Positions 9,482 to 19,477 of a stretch of DNA of 59,867 nucleotides are shown here, in pieces. Numbering within the stretch: the stretch's first letter is position 1; every line of letters begins with the position of its first letter. This stretch comes from an uncultured Propionibacteriaceae bacterium (GTDB taxonomy: Bacteria > Actinomycetota > Actinomycetes > Propionibacteriales > Propionibacteriaceae), in NCBI GenBank assembly GCA_902805915.1, contig CADCUO010000068.1:1-59867 (forward strand), given 5' to 3'. The position numbers and the translations under genes are program-made. Under the pieces are notes generated by a model that saw only the letters and a list, made by a program, of their open reading frames with translations, was not told where the DNA came from and made no database searches.

Positions 9482-10528
9482 GTGCCCCAGCGAGGAGGAG
9501 ATGCCCCCGCGTTCGCTCGCCGGGAGCTCCTCACCGGCGGGGCAGCGCTGGCGGCTTGGGGTGTGGCCGCCGCCGCCGCCGGCTGCTCGGCCTCCGAACC
9601 GCGAGCCGACGGACCCACCCGCCCTCGGGATCGCCCCCAACGTCCCGGCCAGGCGACTCGGCCGTCGGCCACGCCAACGCAAACCGAGTTCGAGGGTGCC
9701 CACGGCCGTGAGCTGCAGCTGCTGGCGGCTGCGACTGCGGTCCTGACCGCAGCCAATGCGCCGCGGCCAGGTACAGCGCGGAGCGCGATGCTGACCCAGA
9801 TCCGCCAAGGCCACCTGGCGCACCAGGCGGCGCTGGCATCTGCATCACCCACGACCCGCCCAGTCGGTGGCGATACCCCCGCTGCTCCACCGTCGTCCCA
9901 CCGGGTCGCGATCACGGCCAGCCTTGCCACCCTGCAGACGGCAGAGCGCGGCGCCGCAACCGCCTACCTCTCGTTGGCCAGGACCAGCGAGGGTGTTCTG
10001 TCGCTGTTCTGGGCGTCCCTGGGCTGCGCCGCAGCCAGCTATGCGGTGGCCCTGCAAACCGAACTGTCGCCCGCCAATGCGTCGCCTCCCGGTGAGCGGA
10101 CCCGACTGGTGCCGCCCTCAGAGGTGGCGGCGATGCAGTCGATGGTGGCGCAGCTGCACGCAGTGAACTACGGCTATGAACTCCTGATCGGACGGCTGGG
10201 CGGGGCGCGCCGCGACCGGGCTACTCAGCTGCTGCGTAGCCACCGGGTGCTGCGCGACCAGCTGGTGGAGCAGTTGATCGCCCGGTCCGAGTCGGTGCCG
10301 CCGGCAGCGCCGGCGTACGACCCGCCGGTGCAGCCCAGCAACGCAGCGAAAGCTGCCCAGCTGGTTCGGCGGATGGAGGTTGGACTGCAGCCGTGGGCCG
10401 GTCGGTGGGTGGCGGCGGCGACCCGGGCAGCTGATCGCTCGCTGGCAGTGGAGGCGTTGCTGTCCTCATCCCGTACGGCTGCCGCCTGGGGCAGCGCCCT
10501 ACCCGCTTGGCCCGGGTGGCTGGACTGA
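9482..10528 (+). CDS. DUF4439 ferritin-like lipoprotein, Tat-exported
   Basis: 348 residues. The N-terminus holds twin Arg (13-14), a hydrophobic Ala-rich stretch and a lipobox ending AAGC with Cys35, so export and lipid anchoring are predicted. A Thr/Pro/Arg-rich linker follows. The rest is helical and Ala-rich, with two helical-bundle regions (about 70-190 and 200-345). The segment LHAVNYGYELLIGRLG resembles the ferritin-like DUF4439 domain. Divergence from rimP matches Rv2844 in M. tuberculosis. The canonical di-iron Glu/His set is not obvious, so metal binding is unproven. Function unknown; the family call rests on context plus motif. Confidence 0.7.
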   Translation: MPQRGGDAPAFARRELLTGGAALAAWGVAAAAAGCSASEPRADGPTRPRDRPQRPGQATRPSATPTQTEFEGAHGRELQLLAAATAVLTAANAPRPGTARSAMLTQIRQGHLAHQAALASASPTTRPVGGDTPAAPPSSHRVAITASLATLQTAERGAATAYLSLARTSEGVLSLFWASLGCAAASYAVALQTELSPANASPPGERTRLVPPSEVAAMQSMVAQLHAVNYGYELLIGRLGGARRDRATQLLRSHRVLRDQLVEQLIARSESVPPAAPAYDPPVQPSNAAKAAQLVRRMEVGLQPWAGRWVAAATRAADRSLAVEALLSSSRTAAAWGSALPAWPGWLD

Positions 10529-10540
10529 TTCGGCGTCGCC

Positions 10541-11332
10541 TTAGAAGAACTCCTGCGCGGTGTCGTAGGCCAGCTTGACGATGAGCCCGGCCAGCACAGC
10601 CAGGAACACCTTGCGGACGAACCCGTTGCCGCGGTTGATCGCCGTCCGGGCTCCCAGGAACCCACCGACCAGGTTGGCCGCCCCCATCATCAGACCCAGC
10701 TTCCACAACACCGACCCGGAGGCGCTGAAAACGCCGATGGCTGCGAGGTTGGTCACTAGGTTGGCGATCTTCGCCTTGGCGCTGGCCTCCAAGAAGCCGT
10801 ACCCGAGCACTCCGACGAGCAAGATCACGAAGAAAGACCCGGTGCCTGGGCCGAGGATGCCGTCGTAGCCGCCGACACCGAGCCCGATCCCGGCCGTCCG
10901 GAGGTAGTGCGCTCGCCCGTCGTGCAGGCGGCGGGAGATCATCCCGAGCTCGGGTCTGCGCCAGGTGTAGATGCCCACCCCGACCAGCGCAACGAGCACG
11001 ATCGGGGTGAAGTACTGCTTCGGCAGGAACTTCGCCGCCTGTGCACCGAGCGCCGACCCAGCCGCAGCGGCGACCACCAGCGGCACGATGGTCCGCCAGT
11101 CCGGCCTGATCTTGATCGCGTAGGTGATCGAGCTGGTCGCCGTTCCCCAGACCGACGACACCTTGTTGGTGCCCAGCACAGTGGCCGGTGCGGTGTCGTC
11201 GGGCAGGCCGATGAGCAGTGCCGGCAGCTGGATCAGCCCACCGCCACCCACGACCGCATCCACCCAGCCGGCGGCGAACGCGACCACGACCAGCAGCACC
11301 ACCGCAACAGTGGATATCTCCAGTGGCCCCAC
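10541..11332 (-). CDS. TSUP (TauE/SafE) family membrane exporter
   Basis: 263 residues with about eight hydrophobic segments. The N-terminal AGWVDAVVGGGGLIQLPAL and internal NKVSSVWGTATSSITYA are TSUP motifs; the second half repeats the pattern with GYDGILGPGTGSFF. Family members move sulfite, sulfoacetate or other organosulfur anions across the inner membrane. Start is GTG, sharing one base with the proS TAG stop (TAGTG), so translation is coupled to proS. No sulfur-metabolism neighbour indicates the substrate. Confidence 0.88.
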   Translation of the reverse strand: MGPLEISTVAVVLLVVVAFAAGWVDAVVGGGGLIQLPALLIGLPDDTAPATVLGTNKVSSVWGTATSSITYAIKIRPDWRTIVPLVVAAAAGSALGAQAAKFLPKQYFTPIVLVALVGVGIYTWRRPELGMISRRLHDGRAHYLRTAGIGLGVGGYDGILGPGTGSFFVILLVGVLGYGFLEASAKAKIANLVTNLAAIGVFSASGSVLWKLGLMMGAANLVGGFLGARTAINRGNGFVRKVFLAVLAGLIVKLAYDTAQEFF

Positions 11333-13104
11333 TAGGCGGCGCTGTCGGTGCCCCGCACCGCATCCAGCAGCCGGTCGAAGACCTCGTCGACGGCGATGTT
11401 GTCCCGCTGCCCGCTTTTACGGTCGCGGAGCTCGATGGTTCCCTCGGCCAGGCTCCTGCCGACCACGACCACCGTCGGCATCCCCAGAATCTCGGCGTCG
11501 GCGAACTTCACTCCCGGGCTGGCCTTCCGGTCGTCCAGCAGCACCGGGATGCCTGCGTCATCCAGCTTGCGGGCCAGGTCCTGGGCCGCGAGCAAGATCG
11601 GCTCGTCCTTGCCGGCGGCAACGATGTGGACCTGGAATGGAGCGATCTGCCGCGGCCAGCTCAGCCCCTTGTCGTCGCAGGTGGCCTCGGCGACCGCGGC
11701 CACCGCCCGGGACACCCCGACTCCGTAGGAGCCCATGGTGACGGTGACGAGCTTGCCGTTGGAGTCGAGCACCTTCAGTCCGAGCGCCTCGCTGTACTTG
11801 CGGCCGAGCTGGAAGACATGGCCCATCTCCATACCGCGGGCCAGCTGTAGCGGACCGGACCCGTCGGGAGCCGGGTCGCCCTCACGAATGTCGGCCGCCT
11901 CGATGGTCCCGTCCGGAGTGAAGTCACGACCCGCGACCAGGTCGAAGACGTGCTTGCCCGGCTCGTTCGCGCCGGTGACCCAGCGCGTACCCTCGGCCAC
12001 CCGGGGGTCGACGAGGTATCTAATCTTCGAGGCCGAGCTCTCCCCGAGGGCCGCAGGCCCGATGTAGCCCTTCACCAGGCGGGGATGGGCGCGGAAGTCA
12101 TCCTCGGTGAACGGCTCCGGCTCGGCCGGTTCCAGCTGGGCGGCGAGGCGCTTGAGGTCGACGTCGCGGTCGCCAGGGATCCCGATCGCCAGCGGCGTCC
12201 TGGTGCCGTCGGCTCCCTTAACCATGACGACCACGTTCTTCAGGGTGTCCGAGGCCTGCCATGGGCGGTCCGCGCGCGGCACCCGCTGGTTAGCAACGGA
12301 GACCAGCGACTCGATGGTCGGCGTGTCCGGAGTGTCCTCGACGTGCGCGGTCGGTGCGCCGTCGAAAGGCACCGGCTCCGGGGGGTTGGTCCGGACCGCT
12401 TCCACATTGGCGGCATACCCGCCGGGTGAGCGGACGAAGGTGTCCTCACCGTTCTCGGCAACCGCGAGGAACTCCTCGCTCGCTGAGCCGCCCATCGCCC
12501 CGGACATGGCGGCGACGATGACGACCTCCAGCCCCAGGCGTTGGAAGATCTTGATGTAGGCGCCTCGGTGCAGGTCGTAGGACTTCTGCAGGCCTGCGTC
12601 GTCGATGTCGAAGGAGTAGGAGTCCTTCATGATGAACTCCCGACCGCGCAGGATGCCGGCCCGGGGCCGCGCCTCGTCGCGGTACTTGGTCTGGATCTGG
12701 TACAGCGACAGCGGCAGGTCCTTGTAGGAGGAGTACAGATCCTTCACCAGCAGGGCGAACATCTCCTCGTGGGTGGGGCCCAGCAGATAGTCACCACCCT
12801 TGCGGTCCTTGAGTCGGAAGAGGCTGGGGCCGTACTCGGTCCAGCGGCCCGTCGCCTCGTAGGGCTCCCGCGGCAGCAGCGCCGGGAAGTGGACCTCCTG
12901 GGCGCCGATCGCGTCCATCTCCTCACGGACGATGCGTTCCACGTTGCGGAGCACCCGGTATCCCAGCGGCAACCAGGTGTAGATCCCCGGCGCAGCGCGG
13001 CGGATGTAGCCTGCCCGAACCAACCACCGGTGGCTCGGCACCTCAGCGTCCGCCGGATCATCGCGCAGGGTGCGTACGAACAGCTCCGACATTCGGGTGA
13101 TCAC
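11332..13104 (-). CDS. proS: Prolyl-tRNA synthetase (bacterial type, with editing domain)
   Basis: 590 residues. Charges tRNA-Pro. Class II core with [19 protein letters not shown] (motif 2 region) and [17 protein letters not shown] (motif 3 region), a C-terminal anticodon-binding domain ([19 protein letters not shown]), and a roughly 180-residue insertion between motifs 2 and 3 that is the YbaK-like editing domain. This is the long bacterial form. Start is GTG at 13104, with AGGAAGG about 9 nt upstream; an ATG four codons in is possible. No T-box leader is visible. Confidence 0.97.
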   Translation of the reverse strand: MITRMSELFVRTLRDDPADAEVPSHRWLVRAGYIRRAAPGIYTWLPLGYRVLRNVERIVREEMDAIGAQEVHFPALLPREPYEATGRWTEYGPSLFRLKDRKGGDYLLGPTHEEMFALLVKDLYSSYKDLPLSLYQIQTKYRDEARPRAGILRGREFIMKDSYSFDIDDAGLQKSYDLHRGAYIKIFQRLGLEVVIVAAMSGAMGGSASEEFLAVAENGEDTFVRSPGGYAANVEAVRTNPPEPVPFDGAPTAHVEDTPDTPTIESLVSVANQRVPRADRPWQASDTLKNVVVMVKGADGTRTPLAIGIPGDRDVDLKRLAAQLEPAEPEPFTEDDFRAHPRLVKGYIGPAALGESSASKIRYLVDPRVAEGTRWVTGANEPGKHVFDLVAGRDFTPDGTIEAADIREGDPAPDGSGPLQLARGMEMGHVFQLGRKYSEALGLKVLDSNGKLVTVTMGSYGVGVSRAVAAVAEATCDDKGLSWPRQIAPFQVHIVAAGKDEPILLAAQDLARKLDDAGIPVLLDDRKASPGVKFADAEILGMPTVVVVGRSLAEGTIELRDRKSGQRDNIAVDEVFDRLLDAVRGTDSAA

Positions 13105-13169
13105 TTAGAAGAGCCTTCCTCATCAATCCGCGGCTGAGTGCCTTCTGCACCTTATCGGCGCGCCGCGCC

Positions 13170-13183
13170 AGGGTGAAAACCCT
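13170..13183. terminator. Small GNRA-loop hairpin between GNAT gene and proS
   Basis: AGGGT-GAAA-ACCCT, 5-bp stem with a GAAA loop, in the 94-bp gap downstream of the GNAT gene. It is followed by TTT on the plus strand. Weak terminator candidate. Confidence 0.3.
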
Positions 13184-13198
13184 TTAAGGCAGCCGAAG

Positions 13199-14083
13199 TC
13201 AGTACAAGATGGTGGCGAATTCGCCGACCGGGGCGAAGCCAACCCGCAGGTACGCCCGCCGCGCCGGGGTGTTGAAGTCGTTGACGTACAGCGACACCGT
13301 CGGAGTCACCGTCCGGGCCAGGTTGACCACGGCAGCCATCGCCGGCGCCGCCATCCCCCGACCACGCAGCTCAGGGTCGAGCCAGACCCCCTGGACCTGG
13401 CTTACCGTGCCGGAGACCGATCCGAGGTCTGCCTTGAACAGCACCCGTGGGCCCTCGAAGAGCGCAAAGGCCCGCCCCGAGGTGATCAGCTGCCGGACGT
13501 AGAAGCGGTACCCGGCAGCGTTGCCCTGGATCGGGGACACCCCGACCTCCTCGGTGTACATCTTCACCGCCGCCTCGAAGTAGGCGTCCCAGTGCTCCAG
13601 GGTGACCCGACGGACCTCGGGGTTGGCGGCTACGGCGGGTTCCGCGTCGATCGAGAGCACCGGCTGTCGCGGCCGTACCTCCCGCACGTCGGCCCAGCAG
13701 CCACCCCAGCGGTCCGACAGCCGCTGCCAGAGGTTCAGCACCACCGACGACGGACCGAAGATGGAGGAGCACATGCGATCCTGGCCGGCAAACTCGGCGA
13801 AGGCGGCCGATGCTTCGGCGTCGGCGTTGACCGGTACCAGGTTGAACCCGGCATGGCAGACCGACCGCAGCACGCCGTTGCGTTCGAAGCCCCACATCGG
13901 ACAGCCCAGGCTGGACCGGTCCAGCCCCGCGCTGCGGACCCGGGCGGCCACGAAGACGTTCTCGACCGGGTTGGCCGAGAGGATGCGGATGGTCGACGCC
14001 AGGTCATCGCGGTCGAGCACGCGGACCGCACCGGTGCTCCGACCGACCTGCTGGTCGCCCTGCATCGCCGCGGTCTCGTTCAT
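13199..14083 (-). CDS. GNAT acetyltransferase with DUF4081-like N-terminal domain
   Basis: 294 residues. The N-terminal half (RVLDRDDLASTIRILSANPVENVFVAARV) matches the DUF4081 module found before GNAT domains in actinobacteria. The C-terminal half is the N-acetyltransferase fold, with the acetyl-CoA loop LDPELRGRGMAAPAM and the closing beta-strand VSLYVNDFNTPARRAYLRVGF. The acceptor is unknown. It is 3 nt downstream of ispG and matches Rv2867c beside gcpE in M. tuberculosis, so it is probably co-transcribed with the isoprenoid gene. Confidence 0.88.
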   Translation of the reverse strand: MNETAAMQGDQQVGRSTGAVRVLDRDDLASTIRILSANPVENVFVAARVRSAGLDRSSLGCPMWGFERNGVLRSVCHAGFNLVPVNADAEASAAFAEFAGQDRMCSSIFGPSSVVLNLWQRLSDRWGGCWADVREVRPRQPVLSIDAEPAVAANPEVRRVTLEHWDAYFEAAVKMYTEEVGVSPIQGNAAGYRFYVRQLITSGRAFALFEGPRVLFKADLGSVSGTVSQVQGVWLDPELRGRGMAAPAMAAVVNLARTVTPTVSLYVNDFNTPARRAYLRVGFAPVGEFATILY

Positions 14084-14086
14084 GAC

Positions 14087-15232
14087 TCAGCCCACACTGA
14101 CTTGCGGAACGCCTTCACCTGCCGGCATCTCGTCGGCCAGCCGGAGAGCCTCCTCGATCAGCGTCTCGACGATGTCGCTCTCCTTGACCGTCTTGATCAC
14201 CTCGCCGCGGACGAAGATCTGTCCCTTGCCGTTGCCGGAGGCCACTCCCAGGTCTGCTTCCCGGGCCTCCCCGGGACCGTTTACCACACACCCCATCACG
14301 GCCACCCGCAGCGGCACCGTCAGACCCTCCAGACCCGCGGTTACCGCGTCCGCCAGCTTGTAGACATCGACCTGCGCGCGGCCGCAGGAGGGGCAGGAGA
14401 CGATCTCCAGCTTGCGCGGGCGCAGGTTGAGCGACTGGAGGATCTGGATGCCGACCTTGACCTCCTCCACCGGCGGCGCTGACAGCGAGACCCGGATGGT
14501 GTCGCCGATGCCCCGCGACAGCAGCGACCCGAACGCGACCGCCGACTTGATGGTGCCCTGGAAGGCGGGGCCGGCCTCGGTGACGCCGAGGTGCAGGGGG
14601 TAGTCACAGGCTTCGGAGAGCAGCTCGTAGGCCCGGACCATGATGACCGGGTCGTTGTGCTTGACCGAGATCTTGAAGTCGCGGAACCCGTGCTCCTCGA
14701 ACAGGCTGGCTTCCCACAGCGCCGACTCCACCAGCGCCTCCGGAGTTGCATTGCCGTGCTTGGCCAGCAACCGCTTGTCCAGCGAGCCGGCGTTGACCCC
14801 GATCCGAATCGAGGTGCCCCGGTCGGCGGCGGCCTTGGCGATCTGGGCGACCTGGTCGTCGAAGGCGCGGATGTTGCCGGGGTTGACCCGGACCGCGGCG
14901 CAGCCGGCGTCGATCGCGGCGAACACGTACTTGGGCTGGAAGTGGATGTCGGCGATGACCGGGATCTGCGACTTCGCCGCAATCGCGACCAGTGCGTCGG
15001 CGTCGTCCTGGCTCGGTACGGCGACCCGCACGATGTCGCAGCCGGTGGCGGTGAGCTCAGCGATCTGCTGCAGGGTGGAGTTGATGTCGGAGGTCACCGT
15101 CGTGGTCATGGACTGGACGCTGACCGGTGCGTCGCCGCCGACGTAGACCTTCCCCACCTTGATCTTCCGGGTGGGTCGCCGGGGAGCGAGGGTGGGTGGC
15201 GGCATGGCCGGCAGACCGAGATCGATACTCAT
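14087..15232 (-). CDS. ispG: 4-hydroxy-3-methylbut-2-enyl diphosphate synthase (MEP pathway)
   Basis: 381 residues. [4Fe-4S] enzyme that reduces MEcPP to HMBPP, the penultimate MEP step. [11 protein letters not shown] starts the TIM barrel. The cluster ligands are in [11 protein letters not shown] and the later [15 protein letters not shown] chose the ATG at 15232, followed by [10 protein letters not shown]; the frame extends 20 codons upstream without similarity. There is no clear Shine-Dalgarno; an AAGAAT box 6 nt before the ATG may be a leaderless -10. dxr lies two genes upstream, giving a MEP-pathway neighbourhood with the rip1 protease between them. Confidence 0.95.
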   Translation of the reverse strand: MSIDLGLPAMPPPTLAPRRPTRKIKVGKVYVGGDAPVSVQSMTTTVTSDINSTLQQIAELTATGCDIVRVAVPSQDDADALVAIAAKSQIPVIADIHFQPKYVFAAIDAGCAAVRVNPGNIRAFDDQVAQIAKAAADRGTSIRIGVNAGSLDKRLLAKHGNATPEALVESALWEASLFEEHGFRDFKISVKHNDPVIMVRAYELLSEACDYPLHLGVTEAGPAFQGTIKSAVAFGSLLSRGIGDTIRVSLSAPPVEEVKVGIQILQSLNLRPRKLEIVSCPSCGRAQVDVYKLADAVTAGLEGLTVPLRVAVMGCVVNGPGEAREADLGVASGNGKGQIFVRGEVIKTVKESDIVETLIEEALRLADEMPAGEGVPQVSVG

Positions 15233-15316
15233 GAGCCCATTCTTGTCGGGAGCGGAGGTGGAGAACCTGGGAACGGTTCCTCGTCGCCTCATCAGCGTAG
15301 TCGCATCACCGTTGCG

Positions 15317-15335
15317 GCCGCCTCGCTCAGGCGGC
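15317..15335 (-). terminator. 7-bp hairpin downstream of rip1
   Basis: GCCGCCT (15317-15323) and AGGCGGC (15329-15335) pair around a 5-nt loop, about 54 bp after the rip1 stop and before ispG. There is no T-tract. Probable 3'-end hairpin separating rip1 from ispG. Confidence 0.45.
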
Positions 15336-15388
15336 TTGTCGAGCTGGCTGGGAGATCCGCGTGCCGAACAGGCATGGCCGAGCGGGGC

Positions 15389-16690
15389 CTAGAACAGCCG
15401 AATGGGGTCGATGATGTCGGCCAGGATCAGCACCACACCAGAGAGTGCGATCGCACCTCCAACGACGTAGGCAACGGGCAGCATCTTTGCGGTGTCCACA
15501 TGGCCAGGGTCGGGCTTGCGGAACAGTCGCGCCAGCTGTCGTTTCAGGCCCTCGTAGATCGCTCCGGCGATGTGTCCACCGTCCAGGGGCAGCAGCGGCA
15601 CGAAGTTGAACAGGGCGACGAACAGGTTCACCGAGCCGAGCAGGGAGAACAAGGTGGCGACCTTGTCCGCGGCGCCGATCTTGTCGGTGGAGGCAACCTC
15701 CCCGGCAGCTCGGCTGGCCCCGACGATACTCATCGGGCCGTAGACGTCGCGCGGTTTGCCGGTGACCAGGTCCGCGGCGGTGTGGTAGACCTTCGCCGGA
15801 AATCGGACGAGCGCGTACCCGGTCTGCTGTGCCATCTTCCCCATGTCGTTGAGCACGACGATCGGGCCGCCGCGTTCCCGCTGCAGCATCGGCTCGACGC
15901 CGAGGAAACCTGCGGCCACCCGTCGCGACGGGTCCCACATGTGGGGCACGCCGGTAACGACGGTGTTGACGGGGGTGAGCTCGACCCGCTGGCCACCGCG
16001 TTCCACGGTGATCCGGGCACGCCGGTCCAGGTTGGAGCGGATGGCTGCCGACATCTCCTCCCAGGAGCGGATCGGCGCATCGTTGAAGGCGACGATCCGG
16101 TCGCCCGGCTGCAGCCCTGCCGACCGGGCCGGTGTCGTCGGTTTGCCTGTGCAGGACCTGTCAGTCGCACCCTCGGCGAGGATGCAGTCCTGGACGCTGC
16201 GGACGGTGGTCTGGGTGCGGTACACCCCGTACACGCTGGTCACCGCCAGCAGCAGTAGAAAGGCAAGGATGATGTTCATCAGCGGGCCGCCCGCCATGAT
16301 GATCAGCTTCTGCCAGGACTTCTTCTGGTAGAACAGCCGTCCCTCGTCCTCGGGTCGGATGCCCTCCCACTCGGCCGCTCGGGCCTGGTCGGCCATCGAC
16401 TGGAAGATGCCGGTACGGGAGGCGCGAACCGCGTTCACCGGGGCGTTCTTGCCGGGTGGGTACATGCCGACGAAGCGGACGTAGCCGCCGAGCGGGATGG
16501 CTTTGATCCCATACTCGGTCTCACCTCGGCGGCGCGACCAGAGCGTACGCCCGAAGCCCACGAAGTACTGGGTGGTCTTGACGTCGAAGATCTTGCCCGG
16601 CACCAGGTGGCCGATCTCGTGCAGGGCGATGGAGGCCATCACCAGCGCAAAGAACAGCACGGCCCCGCCGATGTAGATCACGATGTCCAT
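15389..16690 (-). CDS. rip1: Site-2 intramembrane zinc metalloprotease (RseP/Rip1 family, M50)
   Basis: 433 residues. Cuts transmembrane anti-sigma factors and similar substrates inside the membrane. HEIGH at 24-28 (Zn ligands His24 and His28, catalytic Glu25) lies in the first membrane helix. A PDZ domain occupies roughly 170-260 (PARSAGLQPGDRIVAFND). The C-terminal LLPLDGGHIAG supplies the third Zn ligand. About four membrane spans. GGAGAAGG precedes the ATG. It lies between dxr and ispG, as in mycobacteria. Confidence 0.95.
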   Translation of the reverse strand: MDIVIYIGGAVLFFALVMASIALHEIGHLVPGKIFDVKTTQYFVGFGRTLWSRRRGETEYGIKAIPLGGYVRFVGMYPPGKNAPVNAVRASRTGIFQSMADQARAAEWEGIRPEDEGRLFYQKKSWQKLIIMAGGPLMNIILAFLLLLAVTSVYGVYRTQTTVRSVQDCILAEGATDRSCTGKPTTPARSAGLQPGDRIVAFNDAPIRSWEEMSAAIRSNLDRRARITVERGGQRVELTPVNTVVTGVPHMWDPSRRVAAGFLGVEPMLQRERGGPIVVLNDMGKMAQQTGYALVRFPAKVYHTAADLVTGKPRDVYGPMSIVGASRAAGEVASTDKIGAADKVATLFSLLGSVNLFVALFNFVPLLPLDGGHIAGAIYEGLKRQLARLFRKPDPGHVDTAKMLPVAYVVGGAIALSGVVLILADIIDPIRLF

Positions 16691-16731
16691 CTAGCGCGCC
16701 TTCTCCATCCCTGCGTCTCGTTGCCGATCCC

Positions 16732-17979
16732 CTACGTCTGGTCCAGCGACGGTAAGCGGCTCCGGGCCCGTTCCTGTGCCCGCTGCCGAGCCCATCGGTC
16801 GGCTGCCAACACCGTGTCGACGTCCATCGCCTCCGACGAGACCAACGCAGAGCCTACGTCGGAGTCGGAAATCGGGCTCTCGCAGTGCTCGGTCAGCACC
16901 TGGTCGATGATGTCGCAGATGTCGAGGAACCCGATCGCACCATCGTGGAAGGCGTCCACGCATTCCTCGTTGGCGGCGTTGAAGACTGCCGGCGCCGTAC
17001 CACCGAAACGACCCGACCGCCGGGCCAGCTCCACTGCCGGGAACGCGTCGGTGTCCAGCGGCTGGAAGGTCCAGGTGCTGGCCTTGGACCAGTCGCACGC
17101 CGCTGAGTAGCCCGGCAGCCGTTCCGGCCAGCTCAGCCCGAGCCCGATCGGCAGCTTCATGTCCGGCGGTGAGCACTGGGCCAGCGTCGAGCCGTCGACG
17201 AACTGGACCATCGAGTGCACCATCGACTGGGGATGCACCACGACGTCGATCCGGTCCAGATCGACGCCGTAGAGCAGGTACGCCTCCAGCAGCTCCAGCC
17301 CCTTGTTCACCAAGGTGGCGGAGTTGGTGGTGATCACCCGGCCCATGTTCCAGGTGGGGTGGGCCAGCGCCTGTGCTGGGGTGACGTCGCGCATCTGCTC
17401 CCGGGTCTTGCCACGGAAGGGCCCGCCGCTCGCAGTGAGGATCAGCCGGTCCACTTCAGCGGGCGTGCCACCGCGCAGGCACTGTGCCAGCGCGGAGTGC
17501 TCGGAGTCGACAGCGACGATCTGGTCCTTCGCCGCCGCGCGGGTGACCAGGACGCCGCCGATGACCAGGGACTCCTTGTTGGCCAGGGCCAGGGTGCGCC
17601 CGGTGCGCAAGGTGGCCAGGGTGGGACGCAACCCGGCTGATCCGGTGATGCCGTTGAGCACCACGTCGCAGGGCATCTCGGCAACCTGGGTGGCGGCGTC
17701 GGGCCCGGCGAGGATCCGGGGCAGGGTCAACTGGCCCTCGGACCAGCCGCGGCTGCTGGCCTCGGCGTACAGCGCCAGCTGCAGGTCCTGGACCGTGGAG
17801 GACCTGGTGACCCCGACTAGCCGTGCACCGGTGTTGAGGATCTGGCGGGCGAGCCGCTGCGGTTGCGAGCCGGCCGCGGCCAGACCCACCACCCGGAAGT
17901 CGTGCGGGTGCTCCTCCACCAGCTCCAGCGCTTGGGTACCGATGGAGCCGGTGCTGCCCAAGACCACCACGTCACGCAC
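16732..17979 (-). CDS. dxr: 1-deoxy-D-xylulose 5-phosphate reductoisomerase
   Basis: 415 residues. Converts DXP to MEP with NADPH. NADPH loop [11 protein letters not shown] (residues 4-14), [10 protein letters not shown], metal-site [12 protein letters not shown] and the C-terminal [11 protein letters not shown] are all present. I set the start at GTG 17979, just before the Rossmann strand; an upstream in-frame codon would overlap the divergent hydrolase. There is no Shine-Dalgarno, but CACACT lies 6 nt upstream, a degenerate leaderless -10. rip1 follows 41 bp downstream. Confidence 0.95.
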   Translation of the reverse strand: MRDVVVLGSTGSIGTQALELVEEHPHDFRVVGLAAAGSQPQRLARQILNTGARLVGVTRSSTVQDLQLALYAEASSRGWSEGQLTLPRILAGPDAATQVAEMPCDVVLNGITGSAGLRPTLATLRTGRTLALANKESLVIGGVLVTRAAAKDQIVAVDSEHSALAQCLRGGTPAEVDRLILTASGGPFRGKTREQMRDVTPAQALAHPTWNMGRVITTNSATLVNKGLELLEAYLLYGVDLDRIDVVVHPQSMVHSMVQFVDGSTLAQCSPPDMKLPIGLGLSWPERLPGYSAACDWSKASTWTFQPLDTDAFPAVELARRSGRFGGTAPAVFNAANEECVDAFHDGAIGFLDICDIIDQVLTEHCESPISDSDVGSALVSSEAMDVDTVLAADRWARQRAQERARSRLPSLDQT

Positions 17980-18037
17980 CCGCTCAGTGTGCCAGCCGCC
18001 GGGCCGCAGCACACGTTCCAGCGATGGGGGGTGGCGA

Positions 18038-18043
18038 TATCGT
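18038..18043 (+). promoter_or_regulatory. -10 box (TATCGT) of the serine hydrolase gene
   Basis: TATCGT ends 7 nt before the GTG at 18051. This spacing recurs in the window and is the reason for choosing that start over GTG 18042 or ATG 18024. Confidence 0.35.
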
Positions 18044-18050
18044 GCCACCT

Positions 18051-19469
18051 GTGACCTCGCAGCTGACCACGTCGTCCCTTCCGCGCTCGACCCTGGAGCA
18101 GCATGGGGTGCCCTCCGCCGCGGTGGAGCGGTTTCTGGACCATCTGGAGTCGGCCGGGGTGGAGCTGCACTCGCTGATGCTGCTGCGGCACGGCGAGGTG
18201 GTGGCGGAGGGCTGGTGGGAGCCGTACACCCCGGAGGGGGTTCAGCTGCTGTACTCGCTGAGCAAGAGCTTCACCTCGACCGCGGTCGGGCTGGCCGTGG
18301 CCGAGGGTCGGTTGAGCGTGGATGACCCGGTGGCGTCCTTCTTCCCGCAGGTGGATCAGGCCAGCCTGCATCCGCGGGTGCTCCGGATGCGGGTGCGGCA
18401 CCTGTTGAGCATGTCCAGCGGCCACCGCGACGACACCCTTGCCTCCGTGCGGGATGCCAACGATCCGGCGTCCGCGTTTCTCGCCCTGGTACCGGAGGAG
18501 GAGCCCGGGGTGTGGTTCACCTACAACAACGGGGCCACGCTGATGCTGTCGCTGATCGTGACCAGGGTGACCGGGGAACGGCTGCTGGAGTACCTGCGAC
18601 CGCGGCTGCTGGCTCCGCTGGGCATCGGTGACGCGTACTGGACGGGGACCGCTGGCTTCGACCATGGGTTCTCGGGGCTGCACCTGACCACGGAGGCCAT
18701 CGCCCGCTTCGGGCAGCTCTACCTCCAGGGCGGGGAATGGCAGGGCCAACAGCTGGTGCCGGCTGACTGGGTCGCGGAGGCGACCTGCAGCCACGTCGAC
18801 AACCCGCGCGAGCCTAATCCGGACTGGCGGCAGGGGTACGGCTACCAGTTCTGGCGGTGCCAGCACGACGGCTATCGCGGCGACGGCGCGTACGGGCAGT
18901 TCTGTGTGATCCTCCCCGAGCACGATGTCGTCCTGGCCACTACCGCGGCCACCGAGGACATGCAGGCCATCCTCGACGCCGTCTGGACTCTCCTGCTGCC
19001 AGCCTTCTCCGACGAGATCTCGAAGCCACAGCCCGCAGCCGCTGCGCTGGCGGATCGGCTGGCGGCGCTGACGGTGCCCCCGGTACGAGGAGAGGCCACC
19101 CCGGGTGGAGTGGTGGCTTCCGGACCCTGGCGAGCCGAGATGCCCGGCGAGGACCAGCCGGTGCGTTCGTTGGCGGTGACCGAGGCAGTCGGCGGGTCGG
19201 GGTGGGTGCTGCAGGTCACCGAGGCTGACCGTACCTACGAGGTTGCCTGCGGCCACGGCGAGTGGCGTTCCCAGGAGCACAATCTCGGCGGTTCGCTGAC
19301 CACTGCGGCCTGCGGCGGCTGGACCGGTGCCGCGACGTTCACCGCGGAGATCGTCTTCACCCAGACCCCGCACCGGCTTGTCCTGGTTGCGGACGTCGAC
19401 ACCGGCATGCTGGCCGCCCGCTGGCACACCGCCCCGCTGAGCCCGATCCGCCCTCGACCTCCACGCTGA
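18051..19469 (+). CDS. Serine hydrolase of the beta-lactamase / class C family
   Basis: 472 residues. The beta-lactamase-like fold is shown by SLSK (Ser69-x-x-Lys72, nucleophile and base) and YNN (158-160). The region [18 protein letters not shown] is where the HxG/KTG-like strand is expected. A separate C-terminal domain (about 330-472), rich in short strands, resembles the extra domains of esterase/D-peptidase relatives. It probably acts as an esterase or peptidase in the cytoplasm, as no signal peptide is seen; true beta-lactam hydrolysis is unlikely. Start assigned from the -10 spacing; GTG 18042 with a GGGGGG upstream is an alternative. Divergent from dxr. Confidence 0.82.
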   Translation: MTSQLTTSSLPRSTLEQHGVPSAAVERFLDHLESAGVELHSLMLLRHGEVVAEGWWEPYTPEGVQLLYSLSKSFTSTAVGLAVAEGRLSVDDPVASFFPQVDQASLHPRVLRMRVRHLLSMSSGHRDDTLASVRDANDPASAFLALVPEEEPGVWFTYNNGATLMLSLIVTRVTGERLLEYLRPRLLAPLGIGDAYWTGTAGFDHGFSGLHLTTEAIARFGQLYLQGGEWQGQQLVPADWVAEATCSHVDNPREPNPDWRQGYGYQFWRCQHDGYRGDGAYGQFCVILPEHDVVLATTAATEDMQAILDAVWTLLLPAFSDEISKPQPAAAALADRLAALTVPPVRGEATPGGVVASGPWRAEMPGEDQPVRSLAVTEAVGGSGWVLQVTEADRTYEVACGHGEWRSQEHNLGGSLTTAACGGWTGAATFTAEIVFTQTPHRLVLVADVDTGMLAARWHTAPLSPIRPRPPR

Positions 19470-19477
19470 CCTAGCAC

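Noticed and set aside
13105-13198. T-box or riboswitch upstream of aminoacyl-tRNA or cofactor genes
   Set aside because: Leaders of proS and ribF are too short and lack the conserved T-box or FMN aptamer elements.
15317-15335. Transposon end
   Set aside because: A single short hairpin without direct repeats or a transposase; better explained as a 3'-end hairpin.
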